Shown: piece by piece, positions 16,492 to 25,218 of the stretch
Position numbering within the stretch: position 1 is the first letter of the stretch
Layout of the letters: each line of letters begins with the position of its first letter
Assembly: GCA_963974715.1 (NCBI GenBank)
Contig: CAXBDK010000013.1
Location: 1-64,000, forward strand
Source: Sediminicola sp963974715
GTDB lineage: Bacteria > Bacteroidota > Bacteroidia > Flavobacteriales > Flavobacteriaceae
Direction of reading: 5' to 3'
DNA length: 64,000 nt
Notes under the pieces: model-generated
The model's database searches: none
What the model saw: only the letters and a program-made list of their open reading frames with translations
Told to the model about the DNA's origin: nothing
Position numbers and translations under genes: made by a program

Positions 16492-16546
16492 CCTATTGGG
16501 TTTTTGCTTTACGCTAATCAACCGAGTGGAAAATTTTACCCCTTTA

Positions 16547-18805
16547 TTACCCTACCAGAGGTTTATCCACAGCAAAAGGTTGTTGGTAATGTCTTTTTCC
16601 CGTTGCCTTATAAAGGGCATTGGCCAAGGCACCGAACACCGGTGGAAACGGTGGTTCGCCCAATCCTGTCGGGTCTATTTCATTTTTTACAAAATGGATC
16701 TCGATATTTTTGGGGGCTTCACTTTGGCGGATCATTTTATAGGTGTCAAAATTGGTCTGTTCCGGTCTACCGTCCTTAAAGGTGAGTGCCCCGTACATAG
16801 CATTTCCAACGCCATCAACAATGGCACCCTCGGCCATGTTGGAAGCTGCATCGGGATTGACCACGATCCCGCAGTCAATGGCACAGACCACACTTTCTAC
16901 TTTTGGGGTGTTCCCATCCATTACCACATCCACAACATGGGCGGCATAACTGTCATGGCAAAAATAAGCGGATACCCCCCGATGCGTACCTGAAGGTGTT
17001 TTAGCCCAGTTCGATTTCTCACGGACCAGTTTAAGTACTCCCGCCAGTCGTTCCGGATCATATTCGTTGTTCTTTCCTACGGGCTTGTCCTTCGCCCTTT
17101 GTAAAAGTTCCAAGCGGAAGTCGATCGGGTCCTTACCGGCAGCTTCCGCCACCTCGTCCAAAAAAGCCTGTTCCACGCCTGCCATGAAGTTAGAGCGCGG
17201 CGCACGGAAAGCCCCTATTGTTATGTTCGAGTTGATTTCCCATTGTTGTGCCAAATAATTGTCCACCGCACCTGCTGGAAACCTGTTGGCAAAAAGAGGG
17301 GTTTCAGGGATACCGCCCGCCTTGACATGAAAGGCCACCAAGTTATTGTTTTCATCCAATGCCGCCCTATAGGTGGCATGGTATGAGGGGCGATAAATAC
17401 CGCAGCTCATATCATCTTCCCTTGAATACACCAATTTGATGGGGGCCTTGGCTTCCCTGGATATCAAGGCCGCCTCGACCGCATAGTGCCCATAGGCCCT
17501 TCTCCCGAAACCGCCTCCCATACGGGTGAGCTCGATCGCTATCTTTTCCACGGGCATCCCCAATCTGGCGGCTACCGTTGGCGCTGTCAGCACGGGGGCC
17601 TGTAAAGGCCCCGCCAATTTTGCTCCCTCCTGGGTCACATGGGCAAAAAAGTTCATGGGTTCCATACAGTTGTGCGCCAAGAACGGACAGCTATAGGACC
17701 TTTCGATGGTCTTTGCAGCAGTTTTAAATACCGCTTCCGCATCCCCATCCTTACGGGCGGTAGTACCCGACCTGGTGGCCATTTCCTCCATTTTGGCATA
17801 ATGGTCTTCGGAACTTTCCAGACCGCTGGGAACGTCTACGTCCATCTGGGTGCCAAAGCGGTCCATCTTAAACCTCGATTCCGCAATTGGTTCCCATTCG
17901 GCCTTCAGCTCTTTTTTGGCGTTCATGACCTCCCAGGTGGTCTTGCCCACCACGGCTATCAGGTCCGTAAAAGCATTTGTATCGAAATATCCACGGGTAA
18001 AGCTATCTTCCAATGTTTTTATTTTAAAAACATCCACAATGCCCGGCATGGACTTTATCGAGGAACCATCAAAAGATTTTAACTGTAGTCCGAAAGCGGG
18101 CGGGTGTACTACCATTGCCACTAGGGCGTCTTTATACTGATAATCGACGCCGAACAACGGTTTGCCTGTTACGATCTTTAGGTTTTCCACACTTTTTTTG
18201 GAGTGTCCTATGATGGTGAAATCCGTAACGGCCTTCAAGGATACTTCCTTGGGAACTTCCAACTGTGCCGCTTTGGAGGCCATTTCAGCATAGCGCGCGG
18301 TTTTTTTAGAGGCTGTATGGCTCAGCACCCCTGCCGAAACGGTGATTTCGGATACGGGAACCTGCCAGGTCTGGGCAGCGGCTTCCTTTAACATTTGTTT
18401 TGCGGTGGCCCCGGCCATGCGGAGCCCTTCCCACCGGCGGTGGATACCTTGGCTACCTCCGGTAAACTGCCATCCGTAATCTTCTTGGTCAAAGTTGGCC
18501 TGTTCTACCAGCACATCTTCCCAGGCGATATCGAGTTCTTCGGCTACGATCATGGGCATGGAGGTGATGACCCCTTGGCCAAATTCAGGGTTCGGTGCCA
18601 TAATGGTGACCAAACCGTTATCGCCGATCTTTAGATAGGCATTGATCTCGAACCATTCCTTTGGCATTTCCCTTACGGCCATTTTTTGGGCGTCCTTGGG
18701 CTTGCACGCATTTAAAATACTAAATCCCAGCACAAGTCCACCACTTGCCAAGCTCGTGTTCCTAATAAAGGCCCGCCGGCCCATTTGTGTTCTTATCTTT
18801 GCCAT
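16547..18805 (-). CDS. Molybdopterin-binding oxidoreductase large subunit (xanthine dehydrogenase family, IorB-like)
   Basis: This 752-aa protein is the molybdenum-cofactor subunit of an aldehyde oxidase/isoquinoline 1-oxidoreductase type enzyme that hydroxylates aldehydes or N-heterocycles. The N-terminus is a twin-arginine signal (GRRAFIRNTSLASGG), followed by LNAC, a possible lipobox, so the enzyme acts outside the cytoplasm. Mo-cofactor motifs include RMGGGFGRR and GAFRAPRS, and the catalytic Glu lies in GLGEPPFPP near the C-terminus. It follows the 2Fe-2S subunit gene by 26 bases. No separate FAD subunit is present, as usual for the Ior type. The substrate is unknown. Confidence 0.9.
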   Translation of the reverse strand: MAKIRTQMGRRAFIRNTSLASGGLVLGFSILNACKPKDAQKMAVREMPKEWFEINAYLKIGDNGLVTIMAPNPEFGQGVITSMPMIVAEELDIAWEDVLVEQANFDQEDYGWQFTGGSQGIHRRWEGLRMAGATAKQMLKEAAAQTWQVPVSEITVSAGVLSHTASKKTARYAEMASKAAQLEVPKEVSLKAVTDFTIIGHSKKSVENLKIVTGKPLFGVDYQYKDALVAMVVHPPAFGLQLKSFDGSSIKSMPGIVDVFKIKTLEDSFTRGYFDTNAFTDLIAVVGKTTWEVMNAKKELKAEWEPIAESRFKMDRFGTQMDVDVPSGLESSEDHYAKMEEMATRSGTTARKDGDAEAVFKTAAKTIERSYSCPFLAHNCMEPMNFFAHVTQEGAKLAGPLQAPVLTAPTVAARLGMPVEKIAIELTRMGGGFGRRAYGHYAVEAALISREAKAPIKLVYSREDDMSCGIYRPSYHATYRAALDENNNLVAFHVKAGGIPETPLFANRFPAGAVDNYLAQQWEINSNITIGAFRAPRSNFMAGVEQAFLDEVAEAAGKDPIDFRLELLQRAKDKPVGKNNEYDPERLAGVLKLVREKSNWAKTPSGTHRGVSAYFCHDSYAAHVVDVVMDGNTPKVESVVCAIDCGIVVNPDAASNMAEGAIVDGVGNAMYGALTFKDGRPEQTNFDTYKMIRQSEAPKNIEIHFVKNEIDPTGLGEPPFPPVFGALANALYKATGKRHYQQPFAVDKPLVG

Positions 18806-18831
18806 CCTCTAATCTTTTTGTGATCTGTTCT

Positions 18832-19296
18832 CTAATTGTTTGCGGTTCCGGAAGCAATTTTTATCGCCTTTTTAATCCTGGTATACGTTCCGCACCTACA
18901 AATATTCCCATTCATGGCACTTTCTATTTCCGTATCGGACGGATTGGGGTTCCGCTTTAGAAATGCGGATGCCGTCATGATCTGTCCCGCTTGACAATAA
19001 CCACACTGGGGAACATCGATCTCCAGCCAGGCCTTTTGGACCGGATGGTCCCCATTTTCGGATAGCCCTTCAATGGTCGTGATTTTTTGCTCGCCCACCG
19101 CAGAGACGGGGAGTTGGCAGGAACGGACCGCACTATCCCCCAAATGAACCGTACAGGCCCCACATTGTGCAATACCACAACCGTATTTGGTACCCACCAG
19201 TTTAAGGTGGTCCCTTAATACCCATAACATGGGTGTATTCGGATCAACATCTACTTCCTGTTGTCCACCGTTGATTTTTAATGTGAAAGTTGCCAT
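18832..19296 (-). CDS. 2Fe-2S-binding small subunit of the molybdenum oxidoreductase (IorA-like)
   Basis: This 154-aa protein holds the two [2Fe-2S] domains of xanthine dehydrogenase-type enzymes. The plant-ferredoxin-like N-terminal site shows CGIAQCGAC with an upstream Cys and a later RSC; the helical C-terminal site shows CGYCQAGQ and CRCGTYTR. It passes electrons from the Mo subunit encoded just downstream. It has no signal peptide, so it would be exported with its Tat-targeted partner. The length is normal. Confidence 0.93.
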   Translation of the reverse strand: MATFTLKINGGQQEVDVDPNTPMLWVLRDHLKLVGTKYGCGIAQCGACTVHLGDSAVRSCQLPVSAVGEQKITTIEGLSENGDHPVQKAWLEIDVPQCGYCQAGQIMTASAFLKRNPNPSDTEIESAMNGNICRCGTYTRIKKAIKIASGTANN

Positions 19297-19395
19297 GTTA
19301 TTTTTTTTAAGGGTATTACTAAATATACGATTTTATATAATTACTTTGCTTGATATACAGGTATTTTAAAATATAATGTACTGATATTTAATTAA

Positions 19396-20001
19396 TTAAA
19401 TTTTATTGAGCGGAACATTAAGTTTTGACAACCAAGATCTGATCTGCTGTTCTGCCTCGTCTTTTCTAGCTCCTTTAATGGCGAGATCAATGCCGTCACG
19501 TTCAATTCCCCCTTTGATGGTAAACCCTTCCAGAACTTTACTGCGTGGACAAAGTTCCCTTACGGTCTTGAAACCGCTCCCTACTCCATAACCTGCATTC
19601 GTATTAAAGGGGATCACTGTTTTGCCCTTAAGATTGTGCTGGGCCAAAAAACTCTTCATCGGGGGAGGCAATTGCATGCTCCATGTCGGGAAACCTACGA
19701 ATATCATATCATATTTTGTGATTTCCACTTTGGTCTTCAAAGGTGGAAGAAATCCCGTTTCGTTTTCTTCGGCCACTTGTTTAACGATGGCACCATAATC
19801 CTCCGGATAGGGATTTTCCAATTCCAGCGCCACCAGATCGCCGCCCACTGCTTCGTGTACGATCTCGGCAACGACCTTAGTGTTGTTGGTGCGGGATAGA
19901 TAGACAATGAGAATCCTTTCTGATTTTTGCTGCAGTTCCTTACCCCTTTCATTTTGAAAACAGGATGAAACAAGAATAAAAAATAGCATCAGTTTGCTCA
20001 T
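19396..20001 (-). CDS. Flavodoxin-family protein with lipoprotein-like signal
   Basis: This 201-aa protein has a flavodoxin fold. IVYLSRTNNTKVVAE matches the FMN phosphate-binding loop, and FVGFPTWSMQLPPPM and NTNAGYGVGSGFKTV are the flavin-contact loops of the Flavodoxin_4 type. The N-terminus MSKLMLFFILVSSC resembles a lipoprotein signal, which would place it outside the cytoplasm. It is ten bases downstream of the aldo/keto reductase gene in the same minus-strand cluster, so it probably serves as an electron carrier or quinone/flavin reductase there. The exact partner is unknown. Confidence 0.82.
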   Translation of the reverse strand: MSKLMLFFILVSSCFQNERGKELQQKSERILIVYLSRTNNTKVVAEIVHEAVGGDLVALELENPYPEDYGAIVKQVAEENETGFLPPLKTKVEITKYDMIFVGFPTWSMQLPPPMKSFLAQHNLKGKTVIPFNTNAGYGVGSGFKTVRELCPRSKVLEGFTIKGGIERDGIDLAIKGARKDEAEQQIRSWLSKLNVPLNKI

Positions 20002-20010
20002 TTTTGGTCT

Positions 20011-21165
20011 TTATTGGTCTACTAAAACAGTTTCGGGCCCTCTAACACCAACAAGCTGGATTTTTTCCAGGTCAGCTCTAAATGCCTTTAATTCGGTATC
20101 CGTGAAGGAAATGTCCAATGCTCCCTGGTTCTCCTTCATATGATGCAATTTGGTAGTTCCAGGTATGGGGACGATATAGGGTCTTTGTGCCAATAGCCAT
20201 GCCAATGATATCTGTGCGGGGGTGGCATCCTTTTTTCTTCCCCATTCGCGAACAAGCTTTAAAACTTCCATATGTGCCTTGATGGCATCCGGAGTAAAGT
20301 AGGGTACCGCCGTTAAACGTGAGTCGCTTGAAAAACGGCTATGTTCGTTAAATTTATCGCCCAAAAATCCACGACAGACAGGTCCCCATGGTACAAAACC
20401 TATTCCCAGTTCCCCACAGGTATCTATCACCTCATTTTCCAAAGCCCTTTGTATAAGGGAATATTCACTTTGGAGGGCGGAAACCCGCTGTTCTGCATGC
20501 GCCTTACGAATGGTGGCCGGGGAAACTTCGGATAGGCCAAAATGGAGCGCCTTTCCTTCCTTGATCAAATCCTTTACCGTTCCGGCAACATCTTCAATGG
20601 GCACATTGGGATCCAAACGATGCAGATACAATAGATCTATTCGATCGGTACGAAGCCTTTTTAACATGCCCTCGACCGCCAGTCTAATATTTTCGGGTGT
20701 GCTGTTTCTGCCACCACGGCTACCAGTTGATAAGTCAAACCCAAATTTGCTGGCGATGACCACTTGGTCGCGAATAGGGGCAAGGGCTTCGCCGACCAGT
20801 TCCTCATCCGTAAAAGGGCCATATACCTCGGCGGTATCAAAAAAGGTAACGCCCAGATCAAAAGCCCCGCGTATTACAGGAACCATATCCTTGTTGTCCC
20901 GTGGTGGATCGTAGCTGCCGCTCTTCATTCCCATGCACCCCAAGCCGATGGCCGAAACTTCAAGTGTCCCCAACAGGCGCTTCCGTTGGCGGTACACCGA
21001 AGGATTCAGGGCTTCCCTATCCAAGGAAACATTGTTGTTGGCGAACATCAAAGGTGCCGCTGCCATTCCAGCGCCCAATAGGGCCGATCTTGAAATGAAA
21101 TCCCGTCTATTGACCGGATTGTTTTCATTTCTTTTCAAAACGGGATCTTCAGTATATTTTTCCAT
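20011..21165 (-). CDS. Aldo/keto reductase with Tat signal
   Basis: This 384-aa protein has a Tat-type leader (NRRDFISRSALLGAGMAAAPLMF, with the Arg pair at about 19-20) before a full aldo/keto reductase barrel. Visible motifs include FFDTAEVYGP with the catalytic Asp/Tyr, LYLHRLDPNVPIEDVAGTV, and the NADP-binding PIPGTTKLHHMKEN near the end. It reduces aldehydes or ketones with NAD(P)H. It is a paralogue of the gene at 28674-29660, which lacks the leader. It belongs to the minus-strand cluster divergent from the AraC gene at 24156. Confidence 0.88.
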   Translation of the reverse strand: MEKYTEDPVLKRNENNPVNRRDFISRSALLGAGMAAAPLMFANNNVSLDREALNPSVYRQRKRLLGTLEVSAIGLGCMGMKSGSYDPPRDNKDMVPVIRGAFDLGVTFFDTAEVYGPFTDEELVGEALAPIRDQVVIASKFGFDLSTGSRGGRNSTPENIRLAVEGMLKRLRTDRIDLLYLHRLDPNVPIEDVAGTVKDLIKEGKALHFGLSEVSPATIRKAHAEQRVSALQSEYSLIQRALENEVIDTCGELGIGFVPWGPVCRGFLGDKFNEHSRFSSDSRLTAVPYFTPDAIKAHMEVLKLVREWGRKKDATPAQISLAWLLAQRPYIVPIPGTTKLHHMKENQGALDISFTDTELKAFRADLEKIQLVGVRGPETVLVDQ

Positions 21166-21210
21166 AGCACTGTTCTATATTGTCCTTGATTCCGACTCTT
21201 TTGATGACCG

Positions 21211-22839
21211 TTATATTCCCCGTGATTGCAATTGATTTCTCAATTTGGCGGCCTTTTCGATTACATCCAATCGCGCCTTTCTAGGGTCCGGTCTGCCTAA
21301 TGGTGTACCGTTAAGCTGTATATCCAGAATTTCGTTCTTCTTGGGTGAATAAAGGGGCCATTTAGGCAACCCATTCCCATTGGGATCACCGGTCTTGGCG
21401 AAATTTGTCCAATAGGCGTTCATCATTTCAGCGACCTTTTTGTCTTCGGGCGTGGTTTCAGGGTTCCCCCAACGGGAATCGAGGGTATTGAATACATAAC
21501 CGACCTCGGATCCATGACCCGCACCAAACGGCATCCTTTCTTTTAATGGTCCGGGCACAAAACCGAAATGGTAGATATAGGCGGGCTGTCCTTCCTTAAC
21601 GAAAGCTTTGGCCGTAAAACGCCCTGGTTCGGCCCAGACCCAATCGGTATTGAATTTTGTGATCACCTCGGCAAACTCTTTGTTGCCATCGGGATCATAA
21701 GCCGCTTTTGCCTCCTCTTGAAGATTGCCGAAAAGTGTAAATAATTCTTCTTTGGTTTTACTTGTATTTACAAAACTACCCCCAATTTCTGCACTGTTCG
21801 ATCCTATCATAAGTGGCACGTTTGCCTGTCTCCCGGCCTCGTACGCACTTTCGGCGGTTTCTACCACAAATTTACCATCCAGAATTGGTCCCGAATAAAT
21901 GCGGGGACCTCCCTCTCCATCGGATTCCTGTCCGCTGTCCACTATTTCCGCTACGCTCAAACTGCGGAGCTGGTCAAGGGCTGCCGCATCCGTACCTTCT
22001 ATCCCATGTTTTTTGGCAAAGTTGATACCAATAGCTTCGGCCGAAACAGTATAAAAGGGATCAGCGTCCCCTGTGCGGATCGGTCTTCCCGTAAGTACAC
22101 CATCCCTGCCGCCACCCGATTCACTGATGGCCTTGTGGAAAATTCCTTTCGCATCCGGTATGGTCATAAGTGAATGTACCGATACGCCCCCAGCGGAAAA
22201 ACCAAAAATGGTAACGTTTTCGGGATCGCCGCCGAATACCGAGACGTTTTCCCGTACCCACGTAAGGGCGGCAATCTGGTCCATATAGGCATAACTGCCC
22301 TTTGGTTCTTCGGGATGTTCGGCACTTAGAGCGGGGAATGCAAAGTGACCAAGACGTCCCAATCGGTAATTGATAGTGATGAGGATGGTTCCCTGCTTTG
22401 CAAATTCATTGCCTTCGGTACCAGGGCCAGATCCGCTACCTCCAACAAAGCCCCCGCCATGTATCCAAACCATTACAGGTAATTTTGATCCTGCTGGGGC
22501 ATTTGCAGGTTTCCACAGATTAAGGTAAAGGCAATCCTCCGATGAACCTTCACTTATGGTCCCAGGGGCCCCGCCCCAACCGGACTGTGCACAATCGGGA
22601 CCGTACTTGGTGGCATCCAATTCTCCCTTCCATGGAACCACCGGTTGGGGTGGACGCCAGCGATATTCCCCAACAGGGGGTGCAGCAAAAGGGATTCCTT
22701 TAAAACTGTGCACATCGTCCACATGAACACCACGGATCGTACCCAAAGTGGTGGTGACCGTGACGGGATTTTCACCGCCTTCCTGTGCAAGACCCATTAA
22801 ACCAATAATGAGCGATAGACCTATTGTAATTTTTTTCAT
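21211..22839 (-). CDS. Secreted type-B carboxylesterase
   Basis: This is a 542-aa protein; I start it at the ATG at 22839, which leads directly into a signal peptide (MKKITIGLSLIIGLMGLAQ), and not six codons earlier. The alpha/beta-hydrolase domain shows EDCLYLNLWKP, the oxyanion HGGGFVGG, the nucleophile elbow FGFSAGG, and a late GHGSEVGYVF with the catalytic His. It hydrolyses carboxylic esters in the periplasm or outside. It probably shares an operon with the downstream aldo/keto reductase and flavodoxin. Confidence 0.9.
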   Translation of the reverse strand: MKKITIGLSLIIGLMGLAQEGGENPVTVTTTLGTIRGVHVDDVHSFKGIPFAAPPVGEYRWRPPQPVVPWKGELDATKYGPDCAQSGWGGAPGTISEGSSEDCLYLNLWKPANAPAGSKLPVMVWIHGGGFVGGSGSGPGTEGNEFAKQGTILITINYRLGRLGHFAFPALSAEHPEEPKGSYAYMDQIAALTWVRENVSVFGGDPENVTIFGFSAGGVSVHSLMTIPDAKGIFHKAISESGGGRDGVLTGRPIRTGDADPFYTVSAEAIGINFAKKHGIEGTDAAALDQLRSLSVAEIVDSGQESDGEGGPRIYSGPILDGKFVVETAESAYEAGRQANVPLMIGSNSAEIGGSFVNTSKTKEELFTLFGNLQEEAKAAYDPDGNKEFAEVITKFNTDWVWAEPGRFTAKAFVKEGQPAYIYHFGFVPGPLKERMPFGAGHGSEVGYVFNTLDSRWGNPETTPEDKKVAEMMNAYWTNFAKTGDPNGNGLPKWPLYSPKKNEILDIQLNGTPLGRPDPRKARLDVIEKAAKLRNQLQSRGI

Positions 22840-22901
22840 CTTCCGATTCTTGATCATCTTTTGTTTTTATAAACCTTTCGCCCAAACCAATAAAACGAGG
22901 G

Positions 22902-23351
22902 TCAATCCCTGGTCATCAGTTTGCTAAATGTCAGATCCGCCAATTTCCACTTGTTATTCTCCTTTACATACACTTCGGTCACCATAAAAGGGTTCGTCAC
23001 TTCGTTATTGCCCACAACGGCCAAAAGTGTAATTCTGTTCCAGACGATGGCGGTCGTTTCGTTCAGCGTTTCTACCATCGTTTCATGTACATCGGCATGT
23101 TTGTAATGGATGCCACCGCTTCTGATGATCTCTACCTCACGGTCTTTGCCCCAAGTTCCGCCCATATGGACAAATTTGGCCTTATCGTGAAAAAGAATGG
23201 CAAGGCTGTCGGCATTCTTGTCGGCCATCCATTCCCATTTTTTCATTGAGAGTTCGGTGATTTCCTTTTCCGTATCCGTTGATTGTGCCAAAACTGCCTG
23301 TCCACCGAAGAAGACGAAAAGCAGCACAAGAATGGGAACCTTATTGTTCAT
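22902..23351 (-). CDS. Secreted NTF2-like (DUF4440) protein
   Basis: This 149-aa protein has a clear signal peptide (to about residue 22, VLAQ) and an NTF2-like cone fold of the DUF4440/SnoaL type. The core reads WMADKNADSLAILFHDKAKFVHMGG, with a later TAIVWNRITLLA and KWKLADLTFS. Such domains bind small hydrophobic ligands or act as isomerases; no catalytic assignment can be made. It is a close paralogue of the next gene upstream (23488-23940), indicating tandem duplication. Confidence 0.85.
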   Translation of the reverse strand: MNNKVPILVLLFVFFGGQAVLAQSTDTEKEITELSMKKWEWMADKNADSLAILFHDKAKFVHMGGTWGKDREVEIIRSGGIHYKHADVHETMVETLNETTAIVWNRITLLAVVGNNEVTNPFMVTEVYVKENNKWKLADLTFSKLMTRD

Positions 23352-23380
23352 TTTTAGGGGTATTTTAAATTTAGGTTTTA

Positions 23381-23425
23381 CTCGATAATCGAGATTAAAA
23401 TGCTCCGTCCCGATAATTATCGGGA
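23381..23425. repeat. Two short palindromes of the flavobacterial REP-like kind
   Basis: CTCGATAATCGAG (23381-23393) and TCCCGATAATTATCGGGA (23408-23425, perfect 18-bp palindrome) lie between the two NTF2-like genes. The second is a type I know as a recurrent intergenic palindrome in Flavobacteriaceae. It may end transcription or stabilise mRNA ends. Confidence 0.6.
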
Positions 23426-23487
23426 TGCCTCGAAATCAAAATGCGTTTTCCTATCAATGCCTCATGGGCCTGCCCTGAGGTAGTTTA

Positions 23488-23940
23488 CTAATGTTCAATT
23501 TCATGGGTGTCACGAACACTGCTGAAAGTAAGGTCCAACAATTTCCAATCGTCCCCTTCTTTTTTATAAAATTCCGTCACGGTAAATTCGGTCGTCACAT
23601 CATTGCCCCGTACATGGGCCAAAAGGGTGATCCGGTTCCAAAGAACAACGGTGCCGTCGCCAAAATTTTCCACTACAACATCGTGCAAATCCGCATTTTT
23701 GTACCATATGCTTCCCGTTTTGATGATTTCCAGCTCCCTGTCCTTTTTCCAAGACCCGCTCATGTGAACAAACCGGGACTTATCATGGAAGAGATCGGCA
23801 AGTTTGTCCACATCCTTATCCGCCATCCATTGCCATTTTTGTTTGGAGAGTTCGGTGATTTCCTTTTCTATGGTTGCATCCTGTGCAAAAGATGGTACGC
23901 TCATGATGACTAAAAAAAATACAATGAATAATTTTCCCAT
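23488..23940 (-). CDS. Secreted NTF2-like (DUF4440) protein, paralogue
   Basis: This 150-aa protein has a signal peptide (to about residue 19, SFAQ) and an NTF2-like domain nearly collinear with its neighbour at 22902-23351. Shared blocks include KEITELS, WMADK, LADLFHDKSRFVHM, LWNRITLLAHV and LDLTFS. It is the first gene of the minus-strand cluster, divergent from the AraC regulator at 24156, and so is the likely direct target of that regulator. No catalytic function can be assigned. Confidence 0.85.
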   Translation of the reverse strand: MGKLFIVFFLVIMSVPSFAQDATIEKEITELSKQKWQWMADKDVDKLADLFHDKSRFVHMSGSWKKDRELEIIKTGSIWYKNADLHDVVVENFGDGTVVLWNRITLLAHVRGNDVTTEFTVTEFYKKEGDDWKLLDLTFSSVRDTHEIEH

Positions 23941-24155
23941 TTTAAATGTTTTTACCGTTTATTATTAATTTTTTCCATACCGATCTCAAATCCCATTATG
24001 GATTTAAGGCAAATGATCAGCCTACCAAACCTATGGATATTTTAAGTTGGAACGCTTACCCTATTTACGGGTTTACCTACCATTTTTACGGATTTTTGGA
24101 TCTTAACGGATTTGATCACAAAACATTAACTAATTTCGATGAAAAGTGTTTGTTT

Positions 24156-25061
24156 ATGTCAAATACAAAAGACCTTGTAAAGGTGGATGATTACTGTTCC
24201 AAATTCAACCTGTCCACCTTGCACCCTTTGGTAAGTGTGCACGACCTGTCCGAAGGAACATGGACCGCCGGGGAACAAGCGGATGCGGTACGATATCATT
24301 TTTACGGAATTTTCCTTAAACAGGGAGAAGCATGTACCCTTAGTTATGGTCGTCAGAACTACGACTATCAGGACGGCACCTTGGTGTTTTTGGCCCCGGG
24401 ACAAGTGGTGAACGTGGGGCATATCGACAAGGATTTTAAGCCGGCCGGCCATGCACTTTTATTCCATCCCGATCTTCTTTGGGGAACAAATTTGGGGAAA
24501 ACAATGTCCGATTACTCCTTTTTTTCCTATCAGTTCCATGAAGCCCTCCATGTTTCAAAAAAGGAGCGGCAATTGGTGTTGGACCTGTTCGAAAAGATTC
24601 AGTTCGAACTTTCCCAGGGAATCGATAAACATAGCCGATCACTGGTGGTTGCGAACATCGAACTCTTTTTAAAGTATTGTATGCGGTTCTACGGCCGACA
24701 ATTTATTACAAGGGAGAAGGAAAACATGGGTGTCATCGAAAGATTTGAAACCTCGTTGAATTCCTATCTCCAAACAGGAAAGGCGAAGGATATGGGCACC
24801 CCATCTGTAAGTTATTTTGCGGAAGAACAGCACCTATCATCCAATTATTTTGGCGACCTGATCAAAAAGGAGACCGGCAAGAGTGCCCATGAACATATAC
24901 AGGACAAGATCATTGAAGCGGCCAAGCAAAAAATATTCGACCCCGATAAATCCTTGAGCGAAATAGCATATGAGCTAGGATTTAAATATCCACAACATTT
25001 TACCAGATTGTTCAAGAAAAAAGTTGGTTGTTCGCCCAATGAGTATAGGACCTTGAATTAA
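24156..25061 (+). CDS. AraC-family transcriptional regulator (first paralogue)
   Basis: This is a 301-aa protein. I place the start at the ATG at 24156 because the paralogue at 29878 begins at the same point of the alignment; a 70-residue upstream extension of the reading frame has no counterpart there. The N-terminal part is a cupin-like ligand domain (QDGTLVFLAPGQVV, ALLFHPDLLWGT). The C-terminal part is an AraC double HTH (LSSNYFGDLIKKETGKSAHEH and LSEIAYELGFKYPQHFTRLFKK). It faces away from the NTF2/esterase/reductase genes, which it probably controls. Confidence 0.9.
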   Translation: MSNTKDLVKVDDYCSKFNLSTLHPLVSVHDLSEGTWTAGEQADAVRYHFYGIFLKQGEACTLSYGRQNYDYQDGTLVFLAPGQVVNVGHIDKDFKPAGHALLFHPDLLWGTNLGKTMSDYSFFSYQFHEALHVSKKERQLVLDLFEKIQFELSQGIDKHSRSLVVANIELFLKYCMRFYGRQFITREKENMGVIERFETSLNSYLQTGKAKDMGTPSVSYFAEEQHLSSNYFGDLIKKETGKSAHEHIQDKIIEAAKQKIFDPDKSLSEIAYELGFKYPQHFTRLFKKKVGCSPNEYRTLN

Positions 25062-25143
25062 ACGATCCTTCCGTAAATAAAGCTCGACAAGTTTTTGCCT
25101 TTTTTATCCTTAAGGGTAACCATTCAATAACAATCGATTTTCA

Positions 25144-25218
25144 GGCCGGGACATTATTATTAAGACCAGCGAAGGGAAAGGCACCCCGAATTTTAAATTC
25201 ATTTTGTTCCCGGTTTAA
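25144..25218 (+). pseudogene. Possible C-terminal remnant of a histidine kinase
   Basis: Reading from 25144, 24 codons before a TAA give IIIKTSEGKGTPNFKFILFP, which resembles the last strand of a HATPase_c domain (I.v.S..GkGT.F.f.lP). Nothing upstream restores the domain, and the fragment slightly overlaps the end of the convergent hydrolase gene. If real, it is a leftover of a deleted kinase gene. Confidence 0.3.

Noticed and set aside
14009..16546. CRISPR array next to the Cas12f-like gene
   Set aside because: No set of regularly spaced direct repeats with spacers is present here or elsewhere in the window.
16296..16993. Plus-strand frames after dCas12f and through the oxidoreductase end
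   Set aside because: Part lies in the structured non-coding region and repeat; the rest is antisense to the molybdenum oxidoreductase gene, which has clear catalytic motifs.
23946..24155. 70-residue N-terminal extension of the first AraC regulator
   Set aside because: The paralogue at 29878 lacks it, and the segment looks like translated upstream non-coding sequence.
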